64,000 nt of DNA from Marinomonas rhizomae (lineage in GTDB: Bacteria; Pseudomonadota; Gammaproteobacteria; Pseudomonadales; Marinomonadaceae), in assembly GCF_003315485.1 (NCBI RefSeq), contig NZ_QNSE01000003.1, forward strand, positions 248,001-312,000. Reading direction: 5' to 3'. This document shows, piece after piece, positions 17,675 through 25,263 of this stretch; within the stretch, counting starts at the first letter, position 1, and each line of letters starts with the position of its first letter. A model generated the notes under the pieces. It worked only from the letters and a program-made list of their open reading frames with translations. It did not search any database and was not told where the DNA came from. The position numbers were made by a program, and so were the translations under genes.

Positions 17675-18488
17675 GCACATCCTTAGCTTGCATTAAAATC
17701 TGTAATTTTCGAGTATGAACCCCAATAGGAAAAGATACTCCTGAAATACCAGTGACAGGCACTATACCCATTAGACTATTCGTAATAAACACTTCATCTG
17801 CAGACATTAGGTCGCTCAGTAAAAAATGACCAACTTGAACCGTATAGTCATATTGATTTTGTATGATGGCTTTTCGGTAAGTGCCCTGCACACCAGACAG
17901 CTCTAGCGAAGGAGTATAAAGAACGCCTTGCTTATACCAAAATAAATTGCTCTGAATACACTCAACCAACTCGCCATCACCATTCATCATGATTGCTTCA
18001 AAATCAGCCGACGACAAAAACTGCTTAGCAATGACATTCTCAAGCCTATTTAAATGTTTCATTCCTGCAAGAAAGCGGTTGGAACTGACTGGAACAGGGG
18101 AAATAGAAAGCGAAACGCCTTTTTCTCGATGAAGTTGGTAATTGGGTGCAGGCAGGATACCGATAATAACGGAGTGAATGCAGTTCTCAGGAGCTAAATA
18201 GCCTCTTCCCCCCTCGCCTCGACTAACAATAATTTTCACGACAGATTCTTCATCGATCAATGGTAAAACATTGGAGTGTAAAAAATTATACAGAGAAGAT
18301 TTTTGTTCTAGAGAGAAAGGCATAGCAAGCTTAGATAGCCCACGATAAAGACGAGAAAGGTGGTCATTTATTTGCAAGAAATGCCGAGGAAAAACACGAA
18401 TAGTTTCGAACACACCATCGCCATAAGCCAAACTACGATCAGCAACGGAAACCGAATGGTCTAATCTGTAATTGACGAACCAAGTCAT
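17661..18488 (-). CDS. pabC: 4-amino-4-deoxychorismate lyase
   Basis: A 275-residue fold-type IV PLP enzyme that releases pyruvate from aminodeoxychorismate to give p-aminobenzoate for folate. The start segment RSLAYGDGVFETIRV is typical, the PLP lysine lies in MKHLNRLENV, and the cofactor-binding ELVECIQSNLFW and TNSLMGIVPV blocks are intact. It is the first gene of the pabC-mltG-tmk-holB-tatD run. It starts 49 nt downstream of the last tRNA gene with no terminator visible between them, so tRNA read-through into the operon is possible. Confidence 0.94.
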   Translation of the reverse strand: MTWFVNYRLDHSVSVADRSLAYGDGVFETIRVFPRHFLQINDHLSRLYRGLSKLAMPFSLEQKSSLYNFLHSNVLPLIDEESVVKIIVSRGEGGRGYLAPENCIHSVIIGILPAPNYQLHREKGVSLSISPVPVSSNRFLAGMKHLNRLENVIAKQFLSSADFEAIMMNGDGELVECIQSNLFWYKQGVLYTPSLELSGVQGTYRKAIIQNQYDYTVQVGHFLLSDLMSADEVFITNSLMGIVPVTGISGVSFPIGVHTRKLQILMQAKDVHGAH

Positions 18489-18537
18489 GGCTAAAAACTC
18501 AAAAGTTAAGGTTAGCTATGATAGCGAAAAATAAAGA

Positions 18538-18613
18538 TGGCGTCCCATAGGGGGTTCGAACCCCTGTTACCGCCGTGAAAGGGCGGTGTCCTAGGCCTCT
18601 AGACGAATGGGAC
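18538..18613 (-). tRNA. tRNA-Glu (UUC)
   Basis: A 76-nt cloverleaf with encoded CCA. Anticodon loop CTTTCAC gives UUC. Of the five Glu copies here, this is the only one with an A6-U67 acceptor pair. The others have G6-C67, a compensatory double change that keeps the stem paired. Confidence 0.97.
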
Positions 18614-18641
18614 ATATAAAAACTTTCTCAATCAAAGAAAG

Positions 18642-18716
18642 TGGAGCGGGAAACGAGGCTCGAACTCGCGACCCCAACCTTGGCAAGGTTGTGCTCTACC
18701 ACTGAGCTATTCCCGC
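18642..18716 (-). tRNA. tRNA-Gly (GCC)
   Basis: A 75-nt cloverleaf with encoded CCA. Anticodon loop TTGCCAA gives GCC. Identical to the other two Gly genes of the array. Confidence 0.97.
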
Positions 18717-18775
18717 ATTTGCATTGCTATACACTACTTAGCAATTTTCACCTTCTATAATACAAAAGGTAAAAG

Positions 18776-18851
18776 TGGCGTCCCGTAGGGGGTTCGAACC
18801 CCTGTTACCGCCGTGAAAGGGCGGTGTCCTAGGCCTCTAGACGAACGGGAC
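18776..18851 (-). tRNA. tRNA-Glu (UUC)
   Basis: A 76-nt cloverleaf with encoded CCA and UUC anticodon, with a G6-C67 acceptor pair. The spacer to the next Glu gene lacks a Gly gene. Confidence 0.97.
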
Positions 18852-18908
18852 ATAAACTTTTTACGATACTAACAACACTATTAATGCACTTTTCATTTAA
18901 TTAAAAAG

Positions 18909-18984
18909 TGGCGTCCCGTAGGGGGTTCGAACCCCTGTTACCGCCGTGAAAGGGCGGTGTCCTAGGCCTCTAGACGAACGGGAC
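18909..18984 (-). tRNA. tRNA-Glu (UUC)
   Basis: A 76-nt cloverleaf with encoded CCA and UUC anticodon. It is part of the proximal copy of the 289-bp-period tandem duplication. Confidence 0.97.
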
Positions 18985-19039
18985 ACAATCTAGCTTTTAT
19001 AGAGCTATAACTAACTACTCACTTTCTACTTAAAGAAAG

Positions 19040-19114
19040 TGGAGCGGGAAACGAGGCTCGAACTCGCGACCCCAACCTTGGCAAGGTTGTGCTCTACCAC
19101 TGAGCTATTCCCGC
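19040..19114 (-). tRNA. tRNA-Gly (GCC)
   Basis: A 75-nt cloverleaf with GCC anticodon and encoded CCA. The 3' flank holds a small hairpin (ACTTTC / GAAAGT) repeated beside each Gly gene, possibly a processing signal. Confidence 0.97.
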
Positions 19115-19197
19115 ATTGCTAACACCCCTACTCTTTATTCGCATAAAGCAGTGGGCTGTCTTGTTTATCGTGCCAATGCGCACGATAAACTTAAAAG

Positions 19198-19273
19198 TGG
19201 CGTCCCGTAGGGGGTTCGAACCCCTGTTACCGCCGTGAAAGGGCGGTGTCCTAGACCTCTAGACGAACGGGAC
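19198..19273 (-). tRNA. tRNA-Glu (UUC), D-loop variant
   Basis: A 76-nt cloverleaf with UUC anticodon and encoded CCA. It differs from its duplicate by one base at 19255 (C to T at nucleotide 19 of the tRNA), in the D-loop, so the fold should survive. Confidence 0.96.
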
Positions 19274-19328
19274 ACAATCTAGCTTTTATAGAGCTACAAC
19301 TAACTACAAACTTTCTACTTAAAGAAAG

Positions 19329-19403
19329 TGGAGCGGGAAACGAGGCTCGAACTCGCGACCCCAACCTTGGCAAGGTTGTGCTCTACCACTGAGCTATTCC
19401 CGC
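19329..19403 (-). tRNA. tRNA-Gly (GCC)
   Basis: A 75-nt cloverleaf with GCC anticodon and encoded CCA, in the distal copy of the tandem duplication. Confidence 0.97.
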
Positions 19404-19462
19404 AAAAAAATCTCATTCATCACAGATTTTATGTAGACTATACAGCCAACCGTATGAAAGGA

Positions 19463-19538
19463 TGGCGTCCCGTAGGGGGTTCGAACCCCTGTTACCGCCG
19501 TGAAAGGGCGGTGTCCTAGGCCTCTAGACGAACGGGAC
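19463..19538 (-). tRNA. tRNA-Glu (UUC), first gene of the array
   Basis: A 76-nt cloverleaf with UUC anticodon and encoded CCA. As the promoter-proximal gene it lies about 34 nt downstream of a good -10 element with a GC-rich discriminator. Confidence 0.97.
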
Positions 19539-19571
19539 AACGTTTTAATCTTGCTGTGTGAGCGGGTGCGT

Positions 19572-19599
19572 ATATTACTGTTACCAATCTTAAAATCAA
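19572..19599 (-). promoter_or_regulatory. Putative sigma-70 promoter of the tRNA array
   Basis: On the minus strand TTGATT (19594-19599) and TAATAT (19572-19577) are separated by 16 bp. They are followed by the GC-rich stretch GCACCCGC, typical of stringently controlled stable-RNA promoters. It points into the first tRNA-Glu. Confidence 0.55.
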
Positions 19600-19668
19600 C
19601 AGTTTTTTTCATTAATTTAAGCAACTTAGAAAAAAGTCGCTTTAGAAATCAATCTGATCGGAGCTATT

Positions 19669-20238
19669 ATGCTAAAGAAACAACTATTTTTATCCCTGTC
19701 CCTATCGACGCTTTTATTAGCAGGCTGCTCCACAACGCACTATATAAGCATCACTCCACAAGAAGATGTTAAAGCCGCAACCCTCTCTAATGAGAGAGTC
19801 ATCAACGTAACCACCAGCACAAATCTAACCAACGCCGTTGGCTCTATTAAAACAGGACTTAATGAACGAGCAGACATTTTCACAACTAACGATGTAAAAC
19901 AAAGCGTTAAGGAAAGTGTACTAGAAGGCTTACGCAAAATGGGCTTCACTCCAGATCAAGGCGTAATGCCTGCAGCAGATCTGCAAATTGAAATAACTAA
20001 GATGAGCTACACAACTAAAGTAGAAACATTAAAAACAGTGGCCACTTTAGAGTTTGAACTAAAAACAACACTTGCTGCCAAAGGCCAAACCTATAAAGCC
20101 AACTATGGATCACAAAAGGTGAATGAGTATGGCACCATGCCTTATCAAAAGGCCATAGAAGACGACATGAATGCGCTTGCTAGCCAAACAGTCAATCGCT
20201 TATTGAGCGATCCAAACATCATCGCCCTACTCAAATAA
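19669..20238 (+). CDS. yajG: YajG-family lipoprotein
   Basis: A 189-residue outer-membrane-type lipoprotein. The signal MLKKQLFLSLSLSTLLLAGC ends in a lipobox (LAGC, Cys20). The +2 residue is Ser, so Lol sorting to the outer membrane is expected. The mature protein contains the family's alternating strand pattern (ISITPQED, INVTTSTN, LQIEITKMSY). YajG proteins have no assigned biochemical function. GGAGC precedes the ATG. It is monocistronic, with a terminator immediately after. Confidence 0.85.
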   Translation: MLKKQLFLSLSLSTLLLAGCSTTHYISITPQEDVKAATLSNERVINVTTSTNLTNAVGSIKTGLNERADIFTTNDVKQSVKESVLEGLRKMGFTPDQGVMPAADLQIEITKMSYTTKVETLKTVATLEFELKTTLAAKGQTYKANYGSQKVNEYGTMPYQKAIEDDMNALASQTVNRLLSDPNIIALLK

Positions 20239-20250
20239 GATTTAGTCAAT

Positions 20251-20300
20251 AAAAAAGGGTCAAACTTTAATAAGTACCAGTGCAGTTTGACTCTTTTTAT
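20251..20300 (+). terminator. Terminator of yajG
   Basis: Stem GGGTCAAACT / AGTTTGACTC, loop of about 14-16 nt, then TTTTTA on the plus strand. Begins 13 nt after the yajG stop codon. Confidence 0.75.
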
Positions 20301-20462
20301 TCCCTCCGCTATTCCCTCCGTTATACGCTAGCACTTTACATCAACAGACCACTGGTTTTATCTAAATAGTTTTATTGCTTATAAATTCATTCTGTACCTT
20401 GAATGCGCTGAAGTAAGGAGTAAAGTTAGCACTTTACTCCGCCCAGCTTCAGTAAGGATAAA

Positions 20463-21683
20463 GTGGTGCAAATTCGCAAATCAAACAAACTCGCCAACAT
20501 ATGTTATGAAATCCGTGGCCCCGTTCTAAAAGAAGCCGTTCGCATGGAGGAAGAAGGTCAGCGCATACTTAAATTAAATATAGGTAACCCTGCCCCATTT
20601 GGATTTGAAGCGCCCGATGAAATTCTTGTTGATGTAATTCGTAACTTGCCAACAGCCCAAGGCTACTGCGAATCCAAGGGTCTTTTTTCTGCCCGCAAAG
20701 CCGTCATGCAAAAATATCAAGCCATGGGGATCAAATCTGCCGATATAAACCACGTATGGATGGGGAATGGCGTTAGTGAACTTATTGTCATGGCTATGCA
20801 AGGTCTATTAAACGATGGTGACGAAATACTCATACCCGCTCCAGACTACCCTCTTTGGACGGCAGCCGCTACATTGGCCGGCGGTTACGTAAAGCACTAT
20901 TTGTGCGATGAAGGCTCTGGCTGGCAACCTGATATCAACGATATTCGCTCTAAGATTTCAAACAAAACAAAAGCCATTGTCATTATTAACCCAAACAACC
21001 CAACGGGTGCGGTTTATGAAAAAGGCATTCTTGAAGGTATCATAGGTCTCGCAGAAGAGCACAACCTACTGATATTCTCTGACGAGATATACGATAAAAT
21101 CCTATATGATGAGGCTCAGCACATTCCGACCGCTACGCTGACAGAAAGTCGAGTTCCCTGCATAACGTTTGGTGGATTATCAAAAGTATATCGAACAGCA
21201 GGTTTCCGGTCAGGGTGGATGGTAATTACGGGCGATCGAAGCAGTATAAGCGACTATATAGAAGGCTTAGACATTCTTAGCTCAATGCGACTGTGCGCCA
21301 ACGTACCTGCTCAACACGCCGTACAAACTGCCTTAGGCGGCTACCAGAGCATAAATGAGCTTATTGTCCCTGGTGGCCGTTTCTATGAGCAGCGTAAGGT
21401 GGCTTGGGAGGCTCTAGACTCAATCCCAGGTGTACATTGCCATAAACCTGAAGGCGCACTGTACTTATTCCCTAGACTCGACCCTAAAATGTACAAAATC
21501 AAAAATGATATGGACCTTGTTTTACAGTTCCTACGAGAAGAGAAGGTGCTTATCGTTCAAGGAACAGGCTTCAACTGGCCAACACCAGATCATGTTCGCT
21601 TTGTTTTTCTCCCTCATGTTGAGGAGCTAGCACCCGCCATGGAAAGATTTGCCGCATTTCTTAGCCGATTAAGAAAGCGCTAA
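20463..21683 (+). CDS. alaA: Alanine-synthesising aminotransferase (AlaA-like)
   Basis: A 406-residue fold-type I PLP aminotransferase that makes alanine from pyruvate and glutamate. KLANICYEIRGPVLKEA at the start and LNIGNPAPFGFEAPDEI are characteristic of the AlaA/YfbQ branch. The PLP lysine is in GGLSKVYRTAGFRSGW, NPNNPTGAVY is the cofactor-binding asparagine block, and FVFLPHVEEL is the C-terminal end. Length equals that of E. coli AlaA (405). Translation begins at GTG: AAGGA is 4 nt before the first GTG and 7 nt before a second, and alignment of length favours the first. Confidence 0.92.
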   Translation: MVQIRKSNKLANICYEIRGPVLKEAVRMEEEGQRILKLNIGNPAPFGFEAPDEILVDVIRNLPTAQGYCESKGLFSARKAVMQKYQAMGIKSADINHVWMGNGVSELIVMAMQGLLNDGDEILIPAPDYPLWTAAATLAGGYVKHYLCDEGSGWQPDINDIRSKISNKTKAIVIINPNNPTGAVYEKGILEGIIGLAEEHNLLIFSDEIYDKILYDEAQHIPTATLTESRVPCITFGGLSKVYRTAGFRSGWMVITGDRSSISDYIEGLDILSSMRLCANVPAQHAVQTALGGYQSINELIVPGGRFYEQRKVAWEALDSIPGVHCHKPEGALYLFPRLDPKMYKIKNDMDLVLQFLREEKVLIVQGTGFNWPTPDHVRFVFLPHVEELAPAMERFAAFLSRLRKR

Positions 21684-21749
21684 TCCTCTCTTGAAATAAT
21701 CCAATAAAGCCCTACTATGCTCCCTAACAGTCTTTTGAGGAGCATAGTG

Positions 21750-22628
21750 ATGCGTATTATTCTGTTTTTACTGACAAACCTAGCTGTCATGGTGGTAGCG
21801 GGTATTGTCTTAAGCCTTTTAGGCGTTAACGGTTACATGACCAGCAACGGTCTAGACTTCACATCACTGCTCATTTTTTGTGGTGTATTTGGTTTTACTG
21901 GCAGCTTAATTTCACTTCTTCTTTCAAAATGGATGGCGAAACGTGGATCGGGCGCGGTTGTTATTGAACAGCCACGTAATCACAAAGAAGTATGGTTACT
22001 TGATACTGTCAAAGAGCTTTCTCAAAAAGCAGGAATTAAAATGCCAGAGGTGGCAGTTTTTCCAGCACATGAAGCTAACGCCTTCGCAACAGGCTGGAAC
22101 AAAAATGATGCACTGGTTGCTGTTTCAAGCGGCATGCTAGATCGATTTGCCCCTGATGAAATCAAAGCCGTTCTTGGCCATGAAATTGGCCACGTGGCAA
22201 ATGGCGATATGATTACCCTGTCTCTTATTCAAGGCGTAGTAAACACTTTTGTTATGTTTTTTGCTCGTATCGCTGCCTATGCAGTCGATCAATTCCTTCG
22301 TAAAGACGACAACGAGGGCTCTGTTGGCTGGGGCTATTATATAGCAACATTCGTATTTGAAATTGTTTTTGGCATTTTGGCATCCATGATCGTAATGTGG
22401 TTCTCTCGTTTTCGTGAATTTAGAGCGGACGAAGCTGGTGCTAGATTAGCCGGCAAAGGCGCCATGATTGCTGCTCTTGCCAGACTACAGCAAGAACATG
22501 AAGAAAGCCGCATGCCAGACTCCATGCTTGCTTTCGGCATTCGCCGCGGAAAAACACCAACAATGGGCGAGTTGTTTTCAAGTCACCCACCTATTGAGGT
22601 CCGCATCAAAGCGCTTCAAGCTCTTTAA
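21750..22628 (+). CDS. htpX: Membrane zinc metalloprotease HtpX
   Basis: A 292-residue inner-membrane protease that degrades damaged membrane proteins, usually under envelope-stress control. Two N-terminal helices ([20 protein letters not shown] and a second near 40-60) precede the HEXXH zinc site HEIGH (144-148). Two more helices follow, then [12 protein letters not shown] supplies the third zinc ligand Glu. I start at the ATG 7 nt behind AGGAG. The longer frame starting at 21717 adds 11 unsupported residues. It lies 66 nt after alaA, so co-transcription is possible. Confidence 0.95.
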   Translation: MRIILFLLTNLAVMVVAGIVLSLLGVNGYMTSNGLDFTSLLIFCGVFGFTGSLISLLLSKWMAKRGSGAVVIEQPRNHKEVWLLDTVKELSQKAGIKMPEVAVFPAHEANAFATGWNKNDALVAVSSGMLDRFAPDEIKAVLGHEIGHVANGDMITLSLIQGVVNTFVMFFARIAAYAVDQFLRKDDNEGSVGWGYYIATFVFEIVFGILASMIVMWFSRFREFRADEAGARLAGKGAMIAALARLQQEHEESRMPDSMLAFGIRRGKTPTMGELFSSHPPIEVRIKALQAL

Positions 22629-22646
22629 TATTCGAATATTCAAAAT

Positions 22647-22678
22647 AAAAAACGCCAGATTAAGCTGGCGTTTTTTAT
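22647..22678 (+). terminator. Bidirectional terminator between htpX and the PilZ operon
   Basis: AAAAAACGCCAG / CTGGCGTTTTTT around a 6-nt loop serves both converging transcription units. Confidence 0.9.
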
Positions 22679-22709
22679 TAGCAAAAATAGAGACACATAG
22701 CGCGAGACT

Positions 22710-23432
22710 TTATTTTGCTTTATTTCGTATTGTTTCGAGAATAAAGGCCATTAGTGGAATCCCCACCTCCTTCTCAACATCAACAAAACGCACGCCATAA
22801 ACATAGAAATATTCTACGCCCATACGACTCAAAAAATCATTATCCACCAAGGTTGCCTGAACTTGTTCAAGCATTTGAATCTCTTGAGATCTGATTTCAC
22901 AATCCACCTTAAGAATATGATTATAAGGCCCAATTTTAATATTACAGGCTAAGCGCATCGTTTGATTAACTGAGCCAAAGTCCTCTTTGGAAATTAATTT
23001 TGCTCCTCCAAGACTAAGATCAATAATGATAGCCGATGCTGAATTACTAATTGAGGTTGCTGATGCGTTTGACTCTATGTTCGATATTAGACGTGTTTCA
23101 ACACGTGCCGCCTGTCTAACTTCCGATGTTTCCACGTAATCTGGGTAAGCTATATGGAGATGAGCGGCGGGCTCCATATAGCTTTTAGCAATCTTGCTTG
23201 AAAAAGCACAAACATGAGTACTAAGCATCAAGCGAACATTAACCACTTGGCTCTCTCTCACCAATATATTTTTGCCATTTAATCTTGGGCAAGACACAAT
23301 TAAAGAATTTTTTGGAATATTGCCAAGGACCTTTACCATGTAACGTCCTGGGGGCGAAATAAACTCAATTTGTACATTCGTCCCTATTGGTACCTCAAGA
23401 TCTCCTAGATCAACCTGCATTACTCCAGCCAT
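22710..23432 (-). CDS. YcgR-like PilZ-domain protein
   Basis: A 240-residue putative cyclic di-GMP effector. Residues 1-100 form a beta-rich N-domain of the YcgR type. The PilZ domain follows with RQAAR (R106, R110) and DLSLGG (D138, S140, G143), the two c-di-GMP-binding motifs, both intact. In E. coli YcgR acts as a flagellar brake. Here the gene is the last of the epmC-pdxB-PilZ run, with no flagellar genes nearby, so the target is unknown. AAGG precedes the ATG, 9 nt after the pdxB stop. A diguanylate cyclase is encoded 11 kb away. Confidence 0.85.
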   Translation of the reverse strand: MAGVMQVDLGDLEVPIGTNVQIEFISPPGRYMVKVLGNIPKNSLIVSCPRLNGKNILVRESQVVNVRLMLSTHVCAFSSKIAKSYMEPAAHLHIAYPDYVETSEVRQAARVETRLISNIESNASATSISNSASAIIIDLSLGGAKLISKEDFGSVNQTMRLACNIKIGPYNHILKVDCEIRSQEIQMLEQVQATLVDNDFLSRMGVEYFYVYGVRFVDVEKEVGIPLMAFILETIRNKAK

Positions 23433-23441
23433 GCAATTACC

Positions 23442-24590
23442 TTAGTTATGATTAATTTGTACCGAAAAACCGATAGCGCCCATCATTTCAGACGCATCGT
23501 TATCATGGGAGCGAATCAAACAAGTATTTAATTCATCTCTTTCTACATAATGCTTTCGCAGCCAATCAAACACATTTTTCTCTTTATTTTCTCGATATTT
23601 ATAGCGCAACCTAGCGTCATCTCTTGCCACATCATAGATTGCTTGTACGCTGCGAGCTAGCATTTCTTCTTTAAGCGCTTCAGCATTGGCATTAATAGAC
23701 GAAATCCATCCTGCACTAATAGCATCACGCTCATTCACAACCCCCAAATTTAACCGAAGATAATGACAAAGAGCTTGATACACCATCCATGTACCTTTTT
23801 CACGACCTTGCTTGCTATAACCGGCTATATGAGGAGTAGCAATATCAGCAATAGCAACGAGTTCCTGGTTAATTGAAGGCTCATTATCCCAGACATCAAG
23901 CACTAAGTGGATATTACCGTCCAACTGAGCATGTCGTTCAAGCAAAGCGCGCTCATCTATTACCCCGCCCCTTCCGGCTGAAATAACAACCACACCCGCA
24001 GATAATCGAGCAAGCTCTTCTCTTCCAATCATTCCACTGGTTGCATATAACCCTGAATGAGTTAAAGGTGCATGCAAAGAAATCACATCACAAGAAAGAA
24101 TCTCATCCAAAGTGACAAAGTTAGCAAAATCTCTGCTCTTTTCTTTAATAGGATCATATACGCATACTTGACACCCAATGTTGGCAAAACGGTCATAAAC
24201 AGTTTTGCCAACATTGCCATATCCAATAATGCCAATTTTTTTATTTAACCAACTGACTTTCTTAGTCATATAAAGGTGGCTCAAACTACTGAAGACATAA
24301 TCCGCAACCGCTTCAGCATTACAGCCAGGCGCACTACTAAAAGCCACATCTAATTCAGCCAGACATTCCAAGTCAACATGATCCACACCTATTGTTGCAC
24401 TACCAACAAAGCGAACCGAGCTTCCTTCAAGCAGCAGCTTAGTGACTTTTGTCACCGACCGCACTAAAAGTACATCCGCATCTTTTACTTGTTCATGAGT
24501 TAACGTTCGACCATTTACCAACTCAACATCACCCAAGTGCGAAAATAGAGCCTTCGCATTTGGCATATTTTCATCTGCAATAATTTTCAT
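23442..24590 (-). CDS. pdxB: Erythronate-4-phosphate dehydrogenase
   Basis: A 382-residue D-2-hydroxyacid dehydrogenase of the pyridoxal 5'-phosphate pathway that oxidises 4-phosphoerythronate. MKIIADENMPNAKALF is characteristic. The NAD-binding fold is IGIIGYGNVGKTVYDRF, catalytic residues lie in ISAGRGGVIDE (Arg), LDVWDNEPSI (Glu/Asp) and TPHIAGYSKQG (His), and the C-terminal extra domain of PdxB is present. Length is close to E. coli PdxB (378). Its start overlaps the end of epmC by 20 nt, so the two are translationally linked. Confidence 0.95.
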   Translation of the reverse strand: MKIIADENMPNAKALFSHLGDVELVNGRTLTHEQVKDADVLLVRSVTKVTKLLLEGSSVRFVGSATIGVDHVDLECLAELDVAFSSAPGCNAEAVADYVFSSLSHLYMTKKVSWLNKKIGIIGYGNVGKTVYDRFANIGCQVCVYDPIKEKSRDFANFVTLDEILSCDVISLHAPLTHSGLYATSGMIGREELARLSAGVVVISAGRGGVIDERALLERHAQLDGNIHLVLDVWDNEPSINQELVAIADIATPHIAGYSKQGREKGTWMVYQALCHYLRLNLGVVNERDAISAGWISSINANAEALKEEMLARSVQAIYDVARDDARLRYKYRENKEKNVFDWLRKHYVERDELNTCLIRSHDNDASEMMGAIGFSVQINHN

Positions 24591-25110
24591 ACTGTCGCTT
24601 TAAGAATTCATTAAATATTTGATCGGGAAGGCGCTGTGCCAATAAATACCTAGAAAAGGTCTCAGCCCTTTCGGGTAAACCAGAAACAATATATTTACTA
24701 ACTTGAGACATAACAGCCTGCTCAAAATGTTTTGCGTCGTAATCAGGCATAGACAAGTTATCAACACTGACACGAAAGGGTAACCCTGCGGCCCAATGTA
24801 AAATGCATTCAACAGCCTGAGGGATCACTTCAACCTTCTCAAACTCTTTTTGCGTTTGCAGGTTACGAGAATCCGATTCGTACCAGTACCCATAATCTTC
24901 CAGCAATCGCCTTTTATGTCCGGCAATACACCAATGACTCACTTCGTGCAGCGCGCTTGAAGGATAGTCAAAACGAAAATATATAGTAGCCACGCTATTC
25001 GATTCAGCTGGCAGATAAAGAGGTTCATCTGCACCACCAATTAAGCGGGTGTTAAAACTTGAAAGGAAACAGGCGCTGAAGGCTTCCACAAGCTGAGTTG
25101 CACTTGTCAA
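24571..25110 (-). CDS. epmC: Elongation factor P hydroxylase EpmC
   Basis: A 179-residue enzyme that hydroxylates the beta-lysylated lysine of EF-P. Family signatures are FNTRLIGGADEPLYLPA, the metal-binding ALHEVSHWCIAGHKRR (HExSH) and YGYWYESDSR. The open frame extends to a GTG at 25164. A TTG at 25110 has GGAG exactly 7 nt upstream and gives a length matching E. coli YfcM (182), so I take TTG as the start. EpmA and EpmB, needed for the earlier modification steps, are not in the window. Confidence 0.88.
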   Translation of the reverse strand: MTSATQLVEAFSACFLSSFNTRLIGGADEPLYLPAESNSVATIYFRFDYPSSALHEVSHWCIAGHKRRLLEDYGYWYESDSRNLQTQKEFEKVEVIPQAVECILHWAAGLPFRVSVDNLSMPDYDAKHFEQAVMSQVSKYIVSGLPERAETFSRYLLAQRLPDQIFNEFLKRQYENYCR

Positions 25111-25263
25111 CGGTAGACTCCACAAAAGTAAGGAATTATCACATAAGAAACAAAAATGCGCCACGCAAAGAATTAAGCTTCACGTAACGCATTTTATTAA
25201 GCTCTATAATTAGGCGTATTAGACTTAATATTTAGAACTAAAGCTCACAAGCTCAAAGAAACA

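Larger units (their letters stand above)
18909..19403. repeat. Tandem duplication of a tRNA-Glu/tRNA-Gly unit (289-bp period)
   Basis: Positions 18909-19114 and 19198-19403 (206 bp each) contain Glu, an intergenic spacer and Gly, and differ at only about four positions by eye: one in the Glu D-loop and three in the spacer. The spacer is as conserved as the genes, which indicates a recent duplication or gene conversion. The sequence beyond each Gly copy is unrelated. Confidence 0.85.

Noticed and set aside
18538-19538. Regularly spaced near-identical repeats resembling a CRISPR array
   Set aside because: The repeats are complete tRNA-Glu and tRNA-Gly cloverleaves with anticodons and encoded CCA, and the unit sizes (75-76 bp) do not fit CRISPR repeats. 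No cas genes are present.
19328-19772. Plus-strand frames across the tRNA array and upstream of yajG
   Set aside because: They run through tRNA genes in antisense and have no ribosome-binding sites.
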